From Crocinitomicaceae bacterium (GTDB taxonomy: Bacteria > Bacteroidota > Bacteroidia > Flavobacteriales_D > Crocinitomicaceae), in NCBI GenBank assembly GCA_022447665.1, contig JAKVAQ010000002.1, positions 77,289-136,158 on the forward strand: a stretch of 58,870 bases of DNA, in the 5' to 3' direction. A program made the position numbers and the translations under genes. The notes beneath the pieces are model-generated. The model did no database searches. It saw only the letters and a program-made list of their open reading frames with translations, and had not been told where the DNA came from. Below are positions 43,807-53,832 of the stretch, one piece after another; position 1 is the stretch's first letter; each line of letters begins with the position of its first letter.

Positions 43807-46800
43807 TTGAAAGTTACTACTCTACTACTCTTAGTTTTCTCCTTTGTTTTAACTAATAGTAGCTTGCTCGCTAACGAAACAGCGACCAACAAGCATCAAA
43901 TTAATTTCTATTCACCAATTATCCCTACCGATTCGGATGGCATACCTCCCGCGATTGACTTGGATGATGACAATGATGGAATTCCTGATACAGAGGAAGG
44001 CATTATTGACAGCGATGGTGATGGTATAACTAACAACTTAGATCTCGATTCAGATAATGACGGAACCCCGGACATTCTAGAAGCTGGTGGAACTGATGCC
44101 GACGGTGATGGATTTGTTGACGGCTTTACTGACGCTGATGGCGATGGACTCCATGATCCATTAGACAATGTTGATAGTGGGTCTGGAGCAGGTGAAGTCA
44201 CCTCAGGAACGCCTTACACCTTGAATAACCAAGACGGTGACTCCTTTGCAGATTTCCTTGATACCGACTCAGACAATGATGGTATTTCTGATGTAATTGA
44301 AAACAATGGTCTTGATAATGATGGGGATGGCAGACATGATGGTTTCACAGATGGCGATAGCGATGGATTTCTTGATGATGTTGATACCGATAATGGAGGT
44401 ATTCCAGGTACAACATTGGATAATGGTGATTTTGACCAAGACGGACTACGCAATTATTTGGATATCGATTCCGATAATGACGGCATTGCCGATGTTGTTG
44501 AAGCACTTGGAGATGATGCTGATGGTGATGGAGAGCTAGATGGCTTTCTAGATGGAGACGGAGATGGATTCTCAGATATTGTGGATACAGACAACGATTT
44601 TACTCCTGGTTCTGGCGACGGTGGAACAGCTCTAATCATTCCCAATACTGACGGCGGTTCAAACCCTGATTTTGTTGATTGCGATTCTGACGATGATGGT
44701 GTTCCAGATAATGTAGAAGCATTCTCAACTGCAGGCTACATCATACCGGTTGCGGGAGATGATGATGGTGACGGCCTTTTGAATGTTTATGATAATGACT
44801 TCGTGGGTACCTCAGAGGTAGTTCCTTATGATCATGAATTAGATGGTATTCCAGATTACCGTGATACGGACTCTGATAATGATTCTGAAGACGATATTAT
44901 TGAAGCACATGACACAGATGGCGATGGCACACCTGAGACTGTTCCAGGTGGCGGCGATTTAGATAATGACGGTCTTGATAATGGATTCGATGTTTTGTTC
45001 TTAACTGGTGTTTCATCCAGCACGAATGCAGGAAACAACACTATTGACCCAGCTACTGATGGAATATTTGCTGATGCAGATGCCCCAGGAGTCGGAGATT
45101 TAGATTTTAGAGAATCGGACACTGATAATGATGGTGTAATAAGCACACTCGATCCAGATGATGATAACGATGGTATTGCGGATATCGATGAAGGATTTAC
45201 TGATGAGGATGAAGATGGTGTTCCTAACCACCTTGATTTAGATTCAGATAACGATGGTATAACTGATTGTGTAGAAGCTGGTGGTGCTGATGGAGATGGA
45301 GATGGAATTATTGACGGTTTTACCGATGCGGATACGGATGGATTCCATGATGGTGTAGACGACTTTGATTCAGGCTCAGGGGCTGGAGAGGTTACTTCAG
45401 GGGTACCTTTATTAAATGGAGACTTCGATGGAGACGGGCTTCGCAACACAATGGATTTCGATTCGGATAACGATGGGGTTCCAGATGTTATAGAAAACGG
45501 TGGGTTGGACTTTAACGGTGATGGCATGCACGACTTCATCGCTACTGATAGTGATAATGATGGTTTAGGAGATATTCGTGATCCTGATGATAATTCTACC
45601 CCTGCTGCACTTGACGGTCCAGGTACAGCGCTTACAATCGCTTCAACAGACTCTGATATTCAGCCGAACTTCCTTGACTTAGACTCGGATAATGATGGCC
45701 TTTCAGATATATTCGAAAATGGTGGTCCAGACACTGATGGAGATGGTATGGTAGATAGCTTTACGGATGCTGATAATGATGGATATCACGACGGATTTGA
45801 CACTGATGACACGGATACGCCAGTTCTTTTCGATGGTACAGGTACTCCACTTACATTAGAGGATTTTGACCAAGATACCATTGTAAACTACCTTGATATT
45901 GATGATGACAATGATGGTATTACTACGGCGCTAGAAGCTGGGGGAACGGATGATAATGGAGACGGACAACTTGATGCTTTTGTAGACAGCGATGCAGATG
46001 GTTTCCATGATGATGTGGATTCTGACGATAATACAGTTCCTGGTACTGGTGATGGTGGAACTCCACTTTTACCTCCTAATACTGATGGGACTGGAGGAGC
46101 AAACTATCTAGATATTGATTCAGATGGTGACGGTATCATCGATAATATTGAAGGTCAAACTACTGTTGGGTATGTCGCAATGGCCGGGACAGATGATGAT
46201 TTTGACGGCATGGATGACGCCTATGATCTTACCTATTTCGGAACGGTCATTTCTCCGAACGATGACGACGGTGATGGAAACCCGGACTATCGTGATGATA
46301 ACTCAGATAATGATCCTGAGTTCGATTTAATTGAAGGCCATGATCTTGATGGGGATGGTACTCCAGAAACCACCCCTGCCCTAGCAGATACAGATGGCGA
46401 TGGACTAGATGATAATTTTGATGCAATTGTTCTTGGAGCTGGCACAGCAAATACAAATGGAGGCAATAGTACTGTAGATCCTCTAACAGATGGCGTTCTG
46501 GCAGATGCAGACAATCCAGGAGTTGGAGATTTAGATTTTAGAGAATATGACACAGATTTTGATGGCGTAGACGATGTAGATGATATAGACAGTGATAATG
46601 ATGGATTAGTTGATGCCATCGAAGGAACCTTGGATTCTGATGGTGATGGATTTGATGATGCCCATGATATTGATTCTGATGGTGATGGTATTGTAGATAA
46701 TATTGAATTCCAAGAATCAGCTTCGTTTATTCCTCCAACAGGAGCGGATGATGATAACGATGGCCTCGACAATGCTTACGATCCTGACTTTACGGGATCT

Positions 46801-48663
46801 TCTCCAATTACAACTCCTTTAGATTTTGATTTTGATGGTACGCCTGATTATTTGGATGCCAACTCAGATAATGATCCTGAAGATGATTTTATTGAAGGGC
46901 ATGACTTCTCAGGTGATGGTGTTCCTGAATTCGCCGCATCTGGAACGGATTCAGACAATGATGGATTAGATGATGCGTTTGATAACGTTGTAGTTGCAGC
47001 TGGTACGTTTGCCACCAATGCTATTAACGGCTTTACTGATCCTTTAGCCGATGCAGATTACTCGGATTATGATATTCCTGGAGCAGGTGATTTCGACTTT
47101 AGGGAAGAGGACCACGATTCAGACGAGATTGCAGATAGAGATGATGAAGACGATGACAATGACGGAATTAGAGACAGTGTAGAAGATTTAGATCTTGATG
47201 GAGATGCTAACCCATACACTGGTTTTGTAGATACTGATGGGGATGGTTTAGCAGATATTTGGGATCTCGACTCGGATAACGATGGTATTCCAGACTTGCT
47301 AGAAGCTGAAGGTATACTTGATATTGATATGAACGGTATTACTGATGGAACTAATCCTGATCTTACATTAATCAATGATACCGACCTTGATGGATTAGAC
47401 GATACTTTCGATGGTGATAATGGAGGTTCTTATATCCCTGCACCAGATACAGATGGAGATGGCCTTGGAGATTGGCAAGATCTAGATGCTGATAACGATG
47501 GCATCTTCGACAGAGCTGAAAATGACTCATTGGACGGTGACAACAACGGACTGGTTGACTCATTTGGAGATGCCAACGGTGATGGTTGGGACGATGATGA
47601 GAATATTCATGACTTGGCATTCACTATTGATGGCGATAATGTTTATGACTATAAAGATTTAGATACCGATAACGATGGAATTCCAGATGTTATAGAAAAT
47701 GGTTTAACCGATACTGATGGAAATGGAATGGTTGATGGCTTTACAGATGCTGACGGTGATGGTGCTGACGATGCAAATACCACTTCCATTCGGCTAAACT
47801 TTGATGGTGATCCAATAGTCGATGTGCGTGATCTTGACTGTGATAATGATGGAATCACAGATATATATGAGGCTGGTGGAACAGATTTAGATTCAAACGG
47901 CGTTACTGACGCTTTCGCTGATCTCGATAACGACGGTTGGGACGATGACTCAAAAATCACTTCACCTACAGATACAGATGCTGATGGTAACTTCGACCAT
48001 AAATCATTGGATGCCGATGGTGATGGGATAACAGACATCGTTGAATCAGGTCAAACAGATTCTGATGGCGATGGATTAGTAGATGACTTTGATGATGATG
48101 ACGACAACGGTTTACAAGACGACCTATTCGTTAATCCACCTGATTTCGATGGAGATGGAGACCCCGACTTCCAAGATGTCGACTCAGATAATGACTCTGT
48201 AGGTGATTTCGAAGAGTATGGATTAGATACAGATGGAGACGGTCAACCAGACATTAATGACACAGACGACGATAATGATGGAATTCCAACAATTGATGAA
48301 GCTGATGTTGATGGAGATGGTGAATACGACAATTGTGACACCGATAATAATCCAGATTATCTAGATCCAGATCCATGTGAGTTATTTGTTCCAGAAGCAT
48401 TCTCCCCTAATGGAGATGGTATTAATGATGAATTTGAAATCATTGGATTAGGATTATTCTCTCAATACAAGTTAACAATAGTTAACCCAAATGGAAGTAA
48501 GATCTGGGAAATTGAAAACGACTTCGAAACGTTCTGGGATGGTTCTACCCAATTCGGTATTAGCACCGGAGAAGGTGAAGCACCTGCAGGAACCTATTAC
48601 TATATTTTAGAACTGGACGAAGGAGTCGCTCCGGTTAAAGGATTTGTTTACTTAAACCGATAA
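43807..48663 (+). CDS. Giant Ca2+-binding-repeat adhesin with type B T9SS sorting domain
   Basis: A 1618-residue secreted protein. It has a signal peptide (MKVTTLLLLVFSFVLTNSSL), then nearly 1500 residues of thrombospondin type 3-like repeats built on DxDxDG loops (DSDNDGIPD, DADGDGFVD), each of which binds Ca2+. The last 90 residues (FVPEAFSPNGDGINDEFEI to VKGFVYLNR) are the gliding-motility-associated type B C-terminal domain used by type IX secretion. Lys is absent from residue 30 to 1282. The start is TTG at 43807. A PorP/SprF-like gene follows 11 bases on, the usual partner for type B substrates. Probably a surface adhesin or filament; it is co-transcribed with the next two genes. Confidence 0.9.
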   Translation: MKVTTLLLLVFSFVLTNSSLLANETATNKHQINFYSPIIPTDSDGIPPAIDLDDDNDGIPDTEEGIIDSDGDGITNNLDLDSDNDGTPDILEAGGTDADGDGFVDGFTDADGDGLHDPLDNVDSGSGAGEVTSGTPYTLNNQDGDSFADFLDTDSDNDGISDVIENNGLDNDGDGRHDGFTDGDSDGFLDDVDTDNGGIPGTTLDNGDFDQDGLRNYLDIDSDNDGIADVVEALGDDADGDGELDGFLDGDGDGFSDIVDTDNDFTPGSGDGGTALIIPNTDGGSNPDFVDCDSDDDGVPDNVEAFSTAGYIIPVAGDDDGDGLLNVYDNDFVGTSEVVPYDHELDGIPDYRDTDSDNDSEDDIIEAHDTDGDGTPETVPGGGDLDNDGLDNGFDVLFLTGVSSSTNAGNNTIDPATDGIFADADAPGVGDLDFRESDTDNDGVISTLDPDDDNDGIADIDEGFTDEDEDGVPNHLDLDSDNDGITDCVEAGGADGDGDGIIDGFTDADTDGFHDGVDDFDSGSGAGEVTSGVPLLNGDFDGDGLRNTMDFDSDNDGVPDVIENGGLDFNGDGMHDFIATDSDNDGLGDIRDPDDNSTPAALDGPGTALTIASTDSDIQPNFLDLDSDNDGLSDIFENGGPDTDGDGMVDSFTDADNDGYHDGFDTDDTDTPVLFDGTGTPLTLEDFDQDTIVNYLDIDDDNDGITTALEAGGTDDNGDGQLDAFVDSDADGFHDDVDSDDNTVPGTGDGGTPLLPPNTDGTGGANYLDIDSDGDGIIDNIEGQTTVGYVAMAGTDDDFDGMDDAYDLTYFGTVISPNDDDGDGNPDYRDDNSDNDPEFDLIEGHDLDGDGTPETTPALADTDGDGLDDNFDAIVLGAGTANTNGGNSTVDPLTDGVLADADNPGVGDLDFREYDTDFDGVDDVDDIDSDNDGLVDAIEGTLDSDGDGFDDAHDIDSDGDGIVDNIEFQESASFIPPTGADDDNDGLDNAYDPDFTGSSPITTPLDFDFDGTPDYLDANSDNDPEDDFIEGHDFSGDGVPEFAASGTDSDNDGLDDAFDNVVVAAGTFATNAINGFTDPLADADYSDYDIPGAGDFDFREEDHDSDEIADRDDEDDDNDGIRDSVEDLDLDGDANPYTGFVDTDGDGLADIWDLDSDNDGIPDLLEAEGILDIDMNGITDGTNPDLTLINDTDLDGLDDTFDGDNGGSYIPAPDTDGDGLGDWQDLDADNDGIFDRAENDSLDGDNNGLVDSFGDANGDGWDDDENIHDLAFTIDGDNVYDYKDLDTDNDGIPDVIENGLTDTDGNGMVDGFTDADGDGADDANTTSIRLNFDGDPIVDVRDLDCDNDGITDIYEAGGTDLDSNGVTDAFADLDNDGWDDDSKITSPTDTDADGNFDHKSLDADGDGITDIVESGQTDSDGDGLVDDFDDDDDNGLQDDLFVNPPDFDGDGDPDFQDVDSDNDSVGDFEEYGLDTDGDGQPDINDTDDDNDGIPTIDEADVDGDGEYDNCDTDNNPDYLDPDPCELFVPEAFSPNGDGINDEFEIIGLGLFSQYKLTIVNPNGSKIWEIENDFETFWDGSTQFGISTGEGEAPAGTYYYILELDEGVAPVKGFVYLNR

Positions 48664-48674
48664 ACTTAGAAATC

Positions 48675-49604
48675 ATGAAAAAGATATTATTAATTACATC
48701 AATTTTTATTGGGTCTCTGAGTTTTTCGCAGATAGACGCTAACTATTCATTCTTTGGTCAGAACCGTGTTGACGTGAGCCCTAGCTATGTTGGAAGTCAT
48801 GATGGACTTGAGGCTGTAGGTCTATTCCGTGCACAATGGGTTTCATTCCCTGGAGCACCATTATCTCAAGCTTTAGCAGTTCACACCCGACTTGAAAATC
48901 AAAAAATTGGTTTAGGGTTAAACATGAACAATACTTCAATGGGACCGCTACGAAACACCGGAATATTCGGAAACTTTGCTTATCGAATGAGAGTTGGATA
49001 CAACAGTGGTTTTCTTTCATTCGGTATTCGTGGTGGAGTTTACCTAAGAAGTAACGGACTTGGTGATTTATCGACCGTTACTACAAACGACCCAGAATTC
49101 GCAGCTAATGTGGCATCGCAAATACTTCCTAATGTCGGTTTCGGCGCACATTATGAAAGTCGATTATTCTACATTGGTGTATCGGCACCACGTCTTCTTA
49201 TCAACGATGTTGACGATGTTGGAGGCGTTGGTGGGTTATCCCAGGTAAACCGTTTGATGTACATAACTGCTGGTGCCGAGTTTACGTTATCAAGAAGAAA
49301 GTTCATGGTAATGAAGCCAAATCTTATGGTAAAAATGCAGAAGAATGTACCGTTCCAATTTACGCTTTCTGCACCTATTCATTTCAATGAAAAAGCATGG
49401 GCAGGATTAACATGGAGAGGCACGGAAGCTATCGGTTTCACGGCCGGAGTTATCCTCGATTCTTTCTCGGTTGGTTATGCATTTGATTATTCTATTCAAA
49501 ACCAATCTTTCAAATTTAATGGAGCTACGCATGAAGTTATGTTGCGCTTCCAGGCATTCGAAAAGGTTTCTACACAAGCAGATTCAGATGGATCAGTTGA
49601 ATAA
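48675..49604 (+). CDS. PorP/SprF-family outer-membrane protein
   Basis: A 309-residue outer-membrane barrel (signal peptide MKKILLITSIFIGSLSFSQ). It has the family opening NYSFFGQNRVDVSPSYVG, then FRAQWVSFPGAPLSQAL, and LGLNMNNTSMGPLRNTG. SprF-type proteins bind and display substrates with type B sorting domains, here the giant protein just upstream. The 3' end overlaps the lipoprotein gene by 17 bases, so translation is coupled. Confidence 0.9.
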   Translation: MKKILLITSIFIGSLSFSQIDANYSFFGQNRVDVSPSYVGSHDGLEAVGLFRAQWVSFPGAPLSQALAVHTRLENQKIGLGLNMNNTSMGPLRNTGIFGNFAYRMRVGYNSGFLSFGIRGGVYLRSNGLGDLSTVTTNDPEFAANVASQILPNVGFGAHYESRLFYIGVSAPRLLINDVDDVGGVGGLSQVNRLMYITAGAEFTLSRRKFMVMKPNLMVKMQKNVPFQFTLSAPIHFNEKAWAGLTWRGTEAIGFTAGVILDSFSVGYAFDYSIQNQSFKFNGATHEVMLRFQAFEKVSTQADSDGSVE

Positions 49605-50061
49605 AGAACGCTATCATAGTCAAATTTATTTTTTCTGTTTTCTCCTAATCCTTGGATTGTCAACCCTAAGTTGTAATAAGGAAGTTAGAGGTTGCACAGA
49701 TGATAGAGCAGCTAATTATAATCCAGCAGCCGACACATATGATAACAGTTGTTACTATTACTGTGCGGGGTGTATAGAGTGGAAAAGTTCCTTCATCTAT
49801 CAATTGGAAACGGACAATATTAACTACGTAAAAGTATATATTGACACCATGTTTGTAGGTGGTAGTTACGTATCTAATATTGTTACGAATACTGATTGCG
49901 ACCCTGGACAACCTATCATGTATTATTCGTCAAGAAAGATTTATTCAGAAGCCTGGGGTGTCGTTGTAAATGTTACCAACGAATGGGACAGTTTAATTAC
50001 TTCACAATATCATCGATTAAGACCTGATGATGAGAACCCTATTAGACTAGAGTACTACTAG
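49588..50061 (+). CDS. Lipoprotein with GCTD...NYNPAA motif
   Basis: A 157-residue lipoprotein (start ATG 49588, inside the end of the sprF-like gene; lipobox TLSC, Cys29). It carries RGCTDDRAANYNPAADTYDN with a following SC, the Cys-rich GCTDxxAxNYxPxAxxDxxSC motif often found in Bacteroidota surface proteins. The rest has beta-strand character (IYQLETDNINYVKVYIDT). Operon position suggests that it belongs to the surface display of the giant repeat protein. Exact function unknown. Confidence 0.7.
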   Translation: MDQLNKERYHSQIYFFCFLLILGLSTLSCNKEVRGCTDDRAANYNPAADTYDNSCYYYCAGCIEWKSSFIYQLETDNINYVKVYIDTMFVGGSYVSNIVTNTDCDPGQPIMYYSSRKIYSEAWGVVVNVTNEWDSLITSQYHRLRPDDENPIRLEYY

Positions 50062-50903
50062 AAATGAAGGCCAAGTGAAACCCCCGCATTTACCCGATTA
50101 TATTTAAGGGTAGAGTTCCGTAATACACGAACCCATTTCACCTCATTATTGTCAAAGTTTTCTACCTTACGTTGATCAGAGAGCCACGCTCCACCACCAT
50201 CAGAATCGCCAACTACTGCGATAAACGGAAGATTTGCATAGAAACCTAAACTCAAGAAGTCAGTTAATGGATATCTTCTCCCTACGCCGATTGTAAAAAA
50301 CACAGTCGGAATTTTTAGCTCAGGGACAATGGTTTCTGCTCTTAACTCTCCGATTTCCGCACGACTCCTAAACATAGAAACTTTGGTAAAATCTATGTTC
50401 TTACCAAAATAATAATCCTGACCTGGATTAATTGTTGATTGACCGATTTGTAGACCAAAAGAAATATATTTCCCCACAGGGGCTAAGCTACCATATCTAT
50501 AATACCTGAATTCCAATCCTCCAGAATGGTTTGTGAATTTAGGGCTTTCAAGAAAATTATACGTTTGATGATTATATGTTGTGTAACCCGATGGGTTAAC
50601 AATGGAGTCCAAGACTAGGAAGAAGACCTCATCAACAACCATTTTTCCGGATGTATATCTGTAATTAAAGCAAATTTGAAGTTTATTTGTGACTACTCGT
50701 CCGTAATTTGCGCTATAACTCAAATTTGCTATCCTAGAAGTTCTGACAGTATAATCATCATTTATTTTCAAGTATTTCTTGTTAGAAGGAACTCCCATAG
50801 CTGTTAATTCAAAGCTATTGTAGTTACCAAAAAAACCTCCCTGAGATTCACCCATTACTGGGTAAAAAATTAGTATGATCAATATGAAAAATCTATTTAT
50901 CAC
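50058..50903 (-). CDS. Barrel-like exported protein, unknown function
   Basis: A 281-residue protein with a signal peptide (cut after MGESQG) and alternating aromatic strands such as SYSANYGRVVTNKLQICFNY and GGLEFRYYRYGSLAPVGKYI, ending NRVNAGVSLGLHF, which fits an outer-membrane barrel. No known family is recognised. It overlaps the upstream M48 protease gene by 11 bases and converges on the lipoprotein gene with four bases overlap. Confidence 0.65.
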   Translation of the reverse strand: MINRFFILIILIFYPVMGESQGGFFGNYNSFELTAMGVPSNKKYLKINDDYTVRTSRIANLSYSANYGRVVTNKLQICFNYRYTSGKMVVDEVFFLVLDSIVNPSGYTTYNHQTYNFLESPKFTNHSGGLEFRYYRYGSLAPVGKYISFGLQIGQSTINPGQDYYFGKNIDFTKVSMFRSRAEIGELRAETIVPELKIPTVFFTIGVGRRYPLTDFLSLGFYANLPFIAVVGDSDGGGAWLSDQRKVENFDNNEVKWVRVLRNSTLKYNRVNAGVSLGLHF

Positions 50904-53097
50904 TGCCCAAGGTATATAATATGTTGTAATAGTAATGTCTTAATATATTCGAGTAGCTCTTGATGTTAACATCAAATGAACTTATAAATTCAATTTGATC
51001 ATTGTCAGAATCTATCGTGAAAGCCACTAAAATAAAATGATTTCTTACAATTAATAACTCAAGCAATTCTAGCGGGGCAAAATAAGTAAGATATTCTTTT
51101 CTCTGATCAGCTCTATCGAACGCCTTAAATGCAAATACTCCTGTAAACATGAATTTTTTTGACTTATAGTCGTCCGAAATTAAATTCATACTGCGCCTGC
51201 TAGAACAAACGAAATTTAGGTCCGGATCATGTGAAATAACCTCAGCCGACCAATTATTTAAAACACCTAAATCGTTGTAATCTTTACTCGTTAATGAATT
51301 TGATTTTGATGTTAATAATTGCAATTCTATCGGAAGGCCTTCAAAACCCTCCATGAAAAATTCATCAACCTCTTTTTTGCGTCTTTCTTCCAAAAGGTAT
51401 TCCTTGTCCTTAAAAACATTGAAGTTTTTATACTTCGGATCAACTACCACAACCTTTTCGTATTCTTGGTGAACAATCTTTTCTTTTCCGTTAAATACAT
51501 AAGGGTCAAACTTTTTTGACTGGTAAACAGACACGCTATTTATACTATCTTCAAATGGCTCCAGACCTATTAGATCTCTTAAAAAGAATAAATGAAAGTC
51601 ATATTCATCTATTTCATATTCATAATCCATAATGATTTGGTACAAATTTTCCTCGAGTATTTCTTTATGGGCTATTTCGTAATTTGATTTTTTAATACTT
51701 TCTAACGAATCTTTTATGCTTATAATCCTACCATTTACCTCTACCCTGTCAAAATACTGGTCATAAGGTTCCTTGGAGAAATCTTTCAACTCTAAATTAG
51801 TATTCTGAACCAAGCATTTCCTTAGTTCAAATTCGTATAAACTAAAATTAGGATCTAAATAATATTTACGCGACATATCAAAAGCATGCCTGTAGGCTAG
51901 AACAATTAAAGCATCGCCCTTAATATCTATCATTAATTTATTAAGTGTACCTGCGAAACCATAAACCTTTTTATCCTCATCAAAAACCTCGTTATAATAA
52001 ACACTCGTGGAATACTTTGCCAAGCCATATAATGCCTGAATGAAGGCGAGATCTAGAAAATAATTATCCTCATAATTTTTAGACATTAGGAACAGATCAT
52101 ATAAACATGCAACATATTCTCGTTCCATCAATTTTCTCTCTATATTTTCGAATCTTGAAAGCTCTCTTACTTCAAGAAAGCGTTCTTCAGAAATAATGAA
52201 TTTTTCACCAGGCGCATCAGAATCAAACTTTTTCGATCTCGAAATTTTTGTAATTCTTTTGTTTATGTTAGGATGCGTGGAAAACTCAAGTTCTTTTTCA
52301 GTAATTCTATGATAAATTGGGTCTCCCTTACTTAATACTAGATCAGGAATTCTAATATATTCTGTCTGTAAAAAGTTTTTATCAAATGGTATATCCTCAT
52401 ATGGTAAATCGGCTTTTTTGAGTATTCTTAATGCACTCAGAACTTCTGTTTGAGCGTAATCCGTATTTAAAATGAAACCTAGTCCTCCTAGATCTGCTTC
52501 ATATTCATCGCTCTGGCTATAAAGACTCATTTTTTTAATTCTCTCATACCTCGAGAGTAGACCATATTGTCCTCTGCCTTTAGCAATTTTATTTCTTTCC
52601 ACATAACCATCCTGAACATGACTCTCTGTATAATGCACAATCTCATGAGCCAATATAAAGGCCAATTGTGCCTCGTTGTCTAATCGCGATAATAAATTAG
52701 TCGTAATAACTATGATGCCTTGATCTGTTGAAAAGGCATTTGGAATTGAGCTCTTAAGAACATAAAATCTTAATCCAGATTTTAGTTCTTCATTTTCCCG
52801 CAGCACATAATTGGCAACATCAGAAACATAATTACTTAAAGTTTCATCAAATAAGACTTGGCCACTTGAGAGCATTTCGTCAATAATAAACCGAGTCTCT
52901 ATAAAAAAATCACGATCTAATTTCTTGTTCTGATTTTCTTCTTTATCTTCCTTAAACTTCTCTGTTGAACTAGTTGTAAAGTCTGCAGGAATATTATCGC
53001 CACAAAACAGGCCGGTGTAGTTCTCGACACTCTCTATTTGCGCAAATCCAAAACCTAATAGGAACAGACAATATAGAAAAGCGAATACCCTCAACAT
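50893..53097 (-). CDS. M48-family metallopeptidase with large C-terminal region
   Basis: A 734-residue exported protein (signal peptide ends at GFGFAQ). Residues 60-300 are an M48 peptidase: AFILAHEIVHYTESH gives zinc ligands His151 and His155 with catalytic Glu152, and DEYEADLGGLGF gives the third ligand Glu200. The following 430 residues are a helix-rich region and a C-terminal domain with no family I recognise. It is coupled to the downstream barrel-like gene by an 11-base overlap. BepA-like roles in outer-membrane protein quality control are plausible (inference). Confidence 0.85.
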   Translation of the reverse strand: MLRVFAFLYCLFLLGFGFAQIESVENYTGLFCGDNIPADFTTSSTEKFKEDKEENQNKKLDRDFFIETRFIIDEMLSSGQVLFDETLSNYVSDVANYVLRENEELKSGLRFYVLKSSIPNAFSTDQGIIVITTNLLSRLDNEAQLAFILAHEIVHYTESHVQDGYVERNKIAKGRGQYGLLSRYERIKKMSLYSQSDEYEADLGGLGFILNTDYAQTEVLSALRILKKADLPYEDIPFDKNFLQTEYIRIPDLVLSKGDPIYHRITEKELEFSTHPNINKRITKISRSKKFDSDAPGEKFIISEERFLEVRELSRFENIERKLMEREYVACLYDLFLMSKNYEDNYFLDLAFIQALYGLAKYSTSVYYNEVFDEDKKVYGFAGTLNKLMIDIKGDALIVLAYRHAFDMSRKYYLDPNFSLYEFELRKCLVQNTNLELKDFSKEPYDQYFDRVEVNGRIISIKDSLESIKKSNYEIAHKEILEENLYQIIMDYEYEIDEYDFHLFFLRDLIGLEPFEDSINSVSVYQSKKFDPYVFNGKEKIVHQEYEKVVVVDPKYKNFNVFKDKEYLLEERRKKEVDEFFMEGFEGLPIELQLLTSKSNSLTSKDYNDLGVLNNWSAEVISHDPDLNFVCSSRRSMNLISDDYKSKKFMFTGVFAFKAFDRADQRKEYLTYFAPLELLELLIVRNHFILVAFTIDSDNDQIEFISSFDVNIKSYSNILRHYYYNILYTLGSDK

Positions 53098-53276
53098 TCG
53101 AGTAAATATAGCTTATTTTGATCCAAAAAAGGAATAAACCTCGTCAATCGTTTGTCTTATTTGAGAATCATTTTTTCCGTTAAAACACCTAGTGAGTCTA
53201 CGTCATTTGTTGATCAGTCTAAAAATCAGCACATAGCATTCAGTACCTCTTTGAATGAGCTATCTCTAAACCATTG

Positions 53277-53681
53277 ATGAAGAAGTCATCTAACATAGTT
53301 GTTAAACAAGTATCAATTGAACATGGAATTGTAGAGCTTCGTTCAGATAATATTTTAGTTTTTAGACCTGACGTCGCTACATTCAAGGAATACACCATGC
53401 CTATACTAGAAGACTTACTCGAGGCTTTTATTGAAATTACAGATGGTGTTCCTAGACCCAATATGTGTGACAATCGTTATATCACTGGTATTGTGAGCAA
53501 AGAAGAACAGAAGTATACCAATGCATATTTCGAAAAATTTGCCACTAAAATGGGTATGATTACCCATTCAGCCCCAGTTAGAATATTAGTAAACAGCTAT
53601 ACAAGAATCTTTAAACCGAAGGTTCCTATCCGCTTATTCAAAACTGAAGAGGCTGCTGTTAAGTGGTTAACGAAAGTGTAA
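53277..53681 (+). CDS. Small protein of unknown function (STAS-like fold possible)
   Basis: A 134-residue soluble protein. ATG at 53277 (a TTG one codon earlier is less likely). The pattern VSIEHGIVELRSDNILVFRP, a helix-rich middle (FKEYTMPILEDLLEAFIEIT) and a final KTEEAAVKWLTKV helix resembles the STAS or SpoIIAA-like proteins of Bacteroidota, but this is only a visual resemblance. Single gene with no clear partner. Confidence 0.55.
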   Translation: MKKSSNIVVKQVSIEHGIVELRSDNILVFRPDVATFKEYTMPILEDLLEAFIEITDGVPRPNMCDNRYITGIVSKEEQKYTNAYFEKFATKMGMITHSAPVRILVNSYTRIFKPKVPIRLFKTEEAAVKWLTKV

Positions 53682-53832
53682 TTGAAGATCAAACCGAATG
53701 AATTATAGCTTTGATTGACCTCAGAAGAATTCGTGATCAACATCAATAAGTTCTAATTTCTTAAATGCTACTTTTAACCCAAATTTGGCAGTTAGTTATT
53801 GAGTATAAGGAAGGTGAGTTTGGACTCAAGTT

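Noticed and set aside
43908-48038. Long minus-strand open frames opposite the giant repeat protein (Ser/Pro-rich products)
   Set aside because: They mirror the Asp/Gly/Asn repeat codons of the plus strand and have no independent signals. They are shadows of the real gene.
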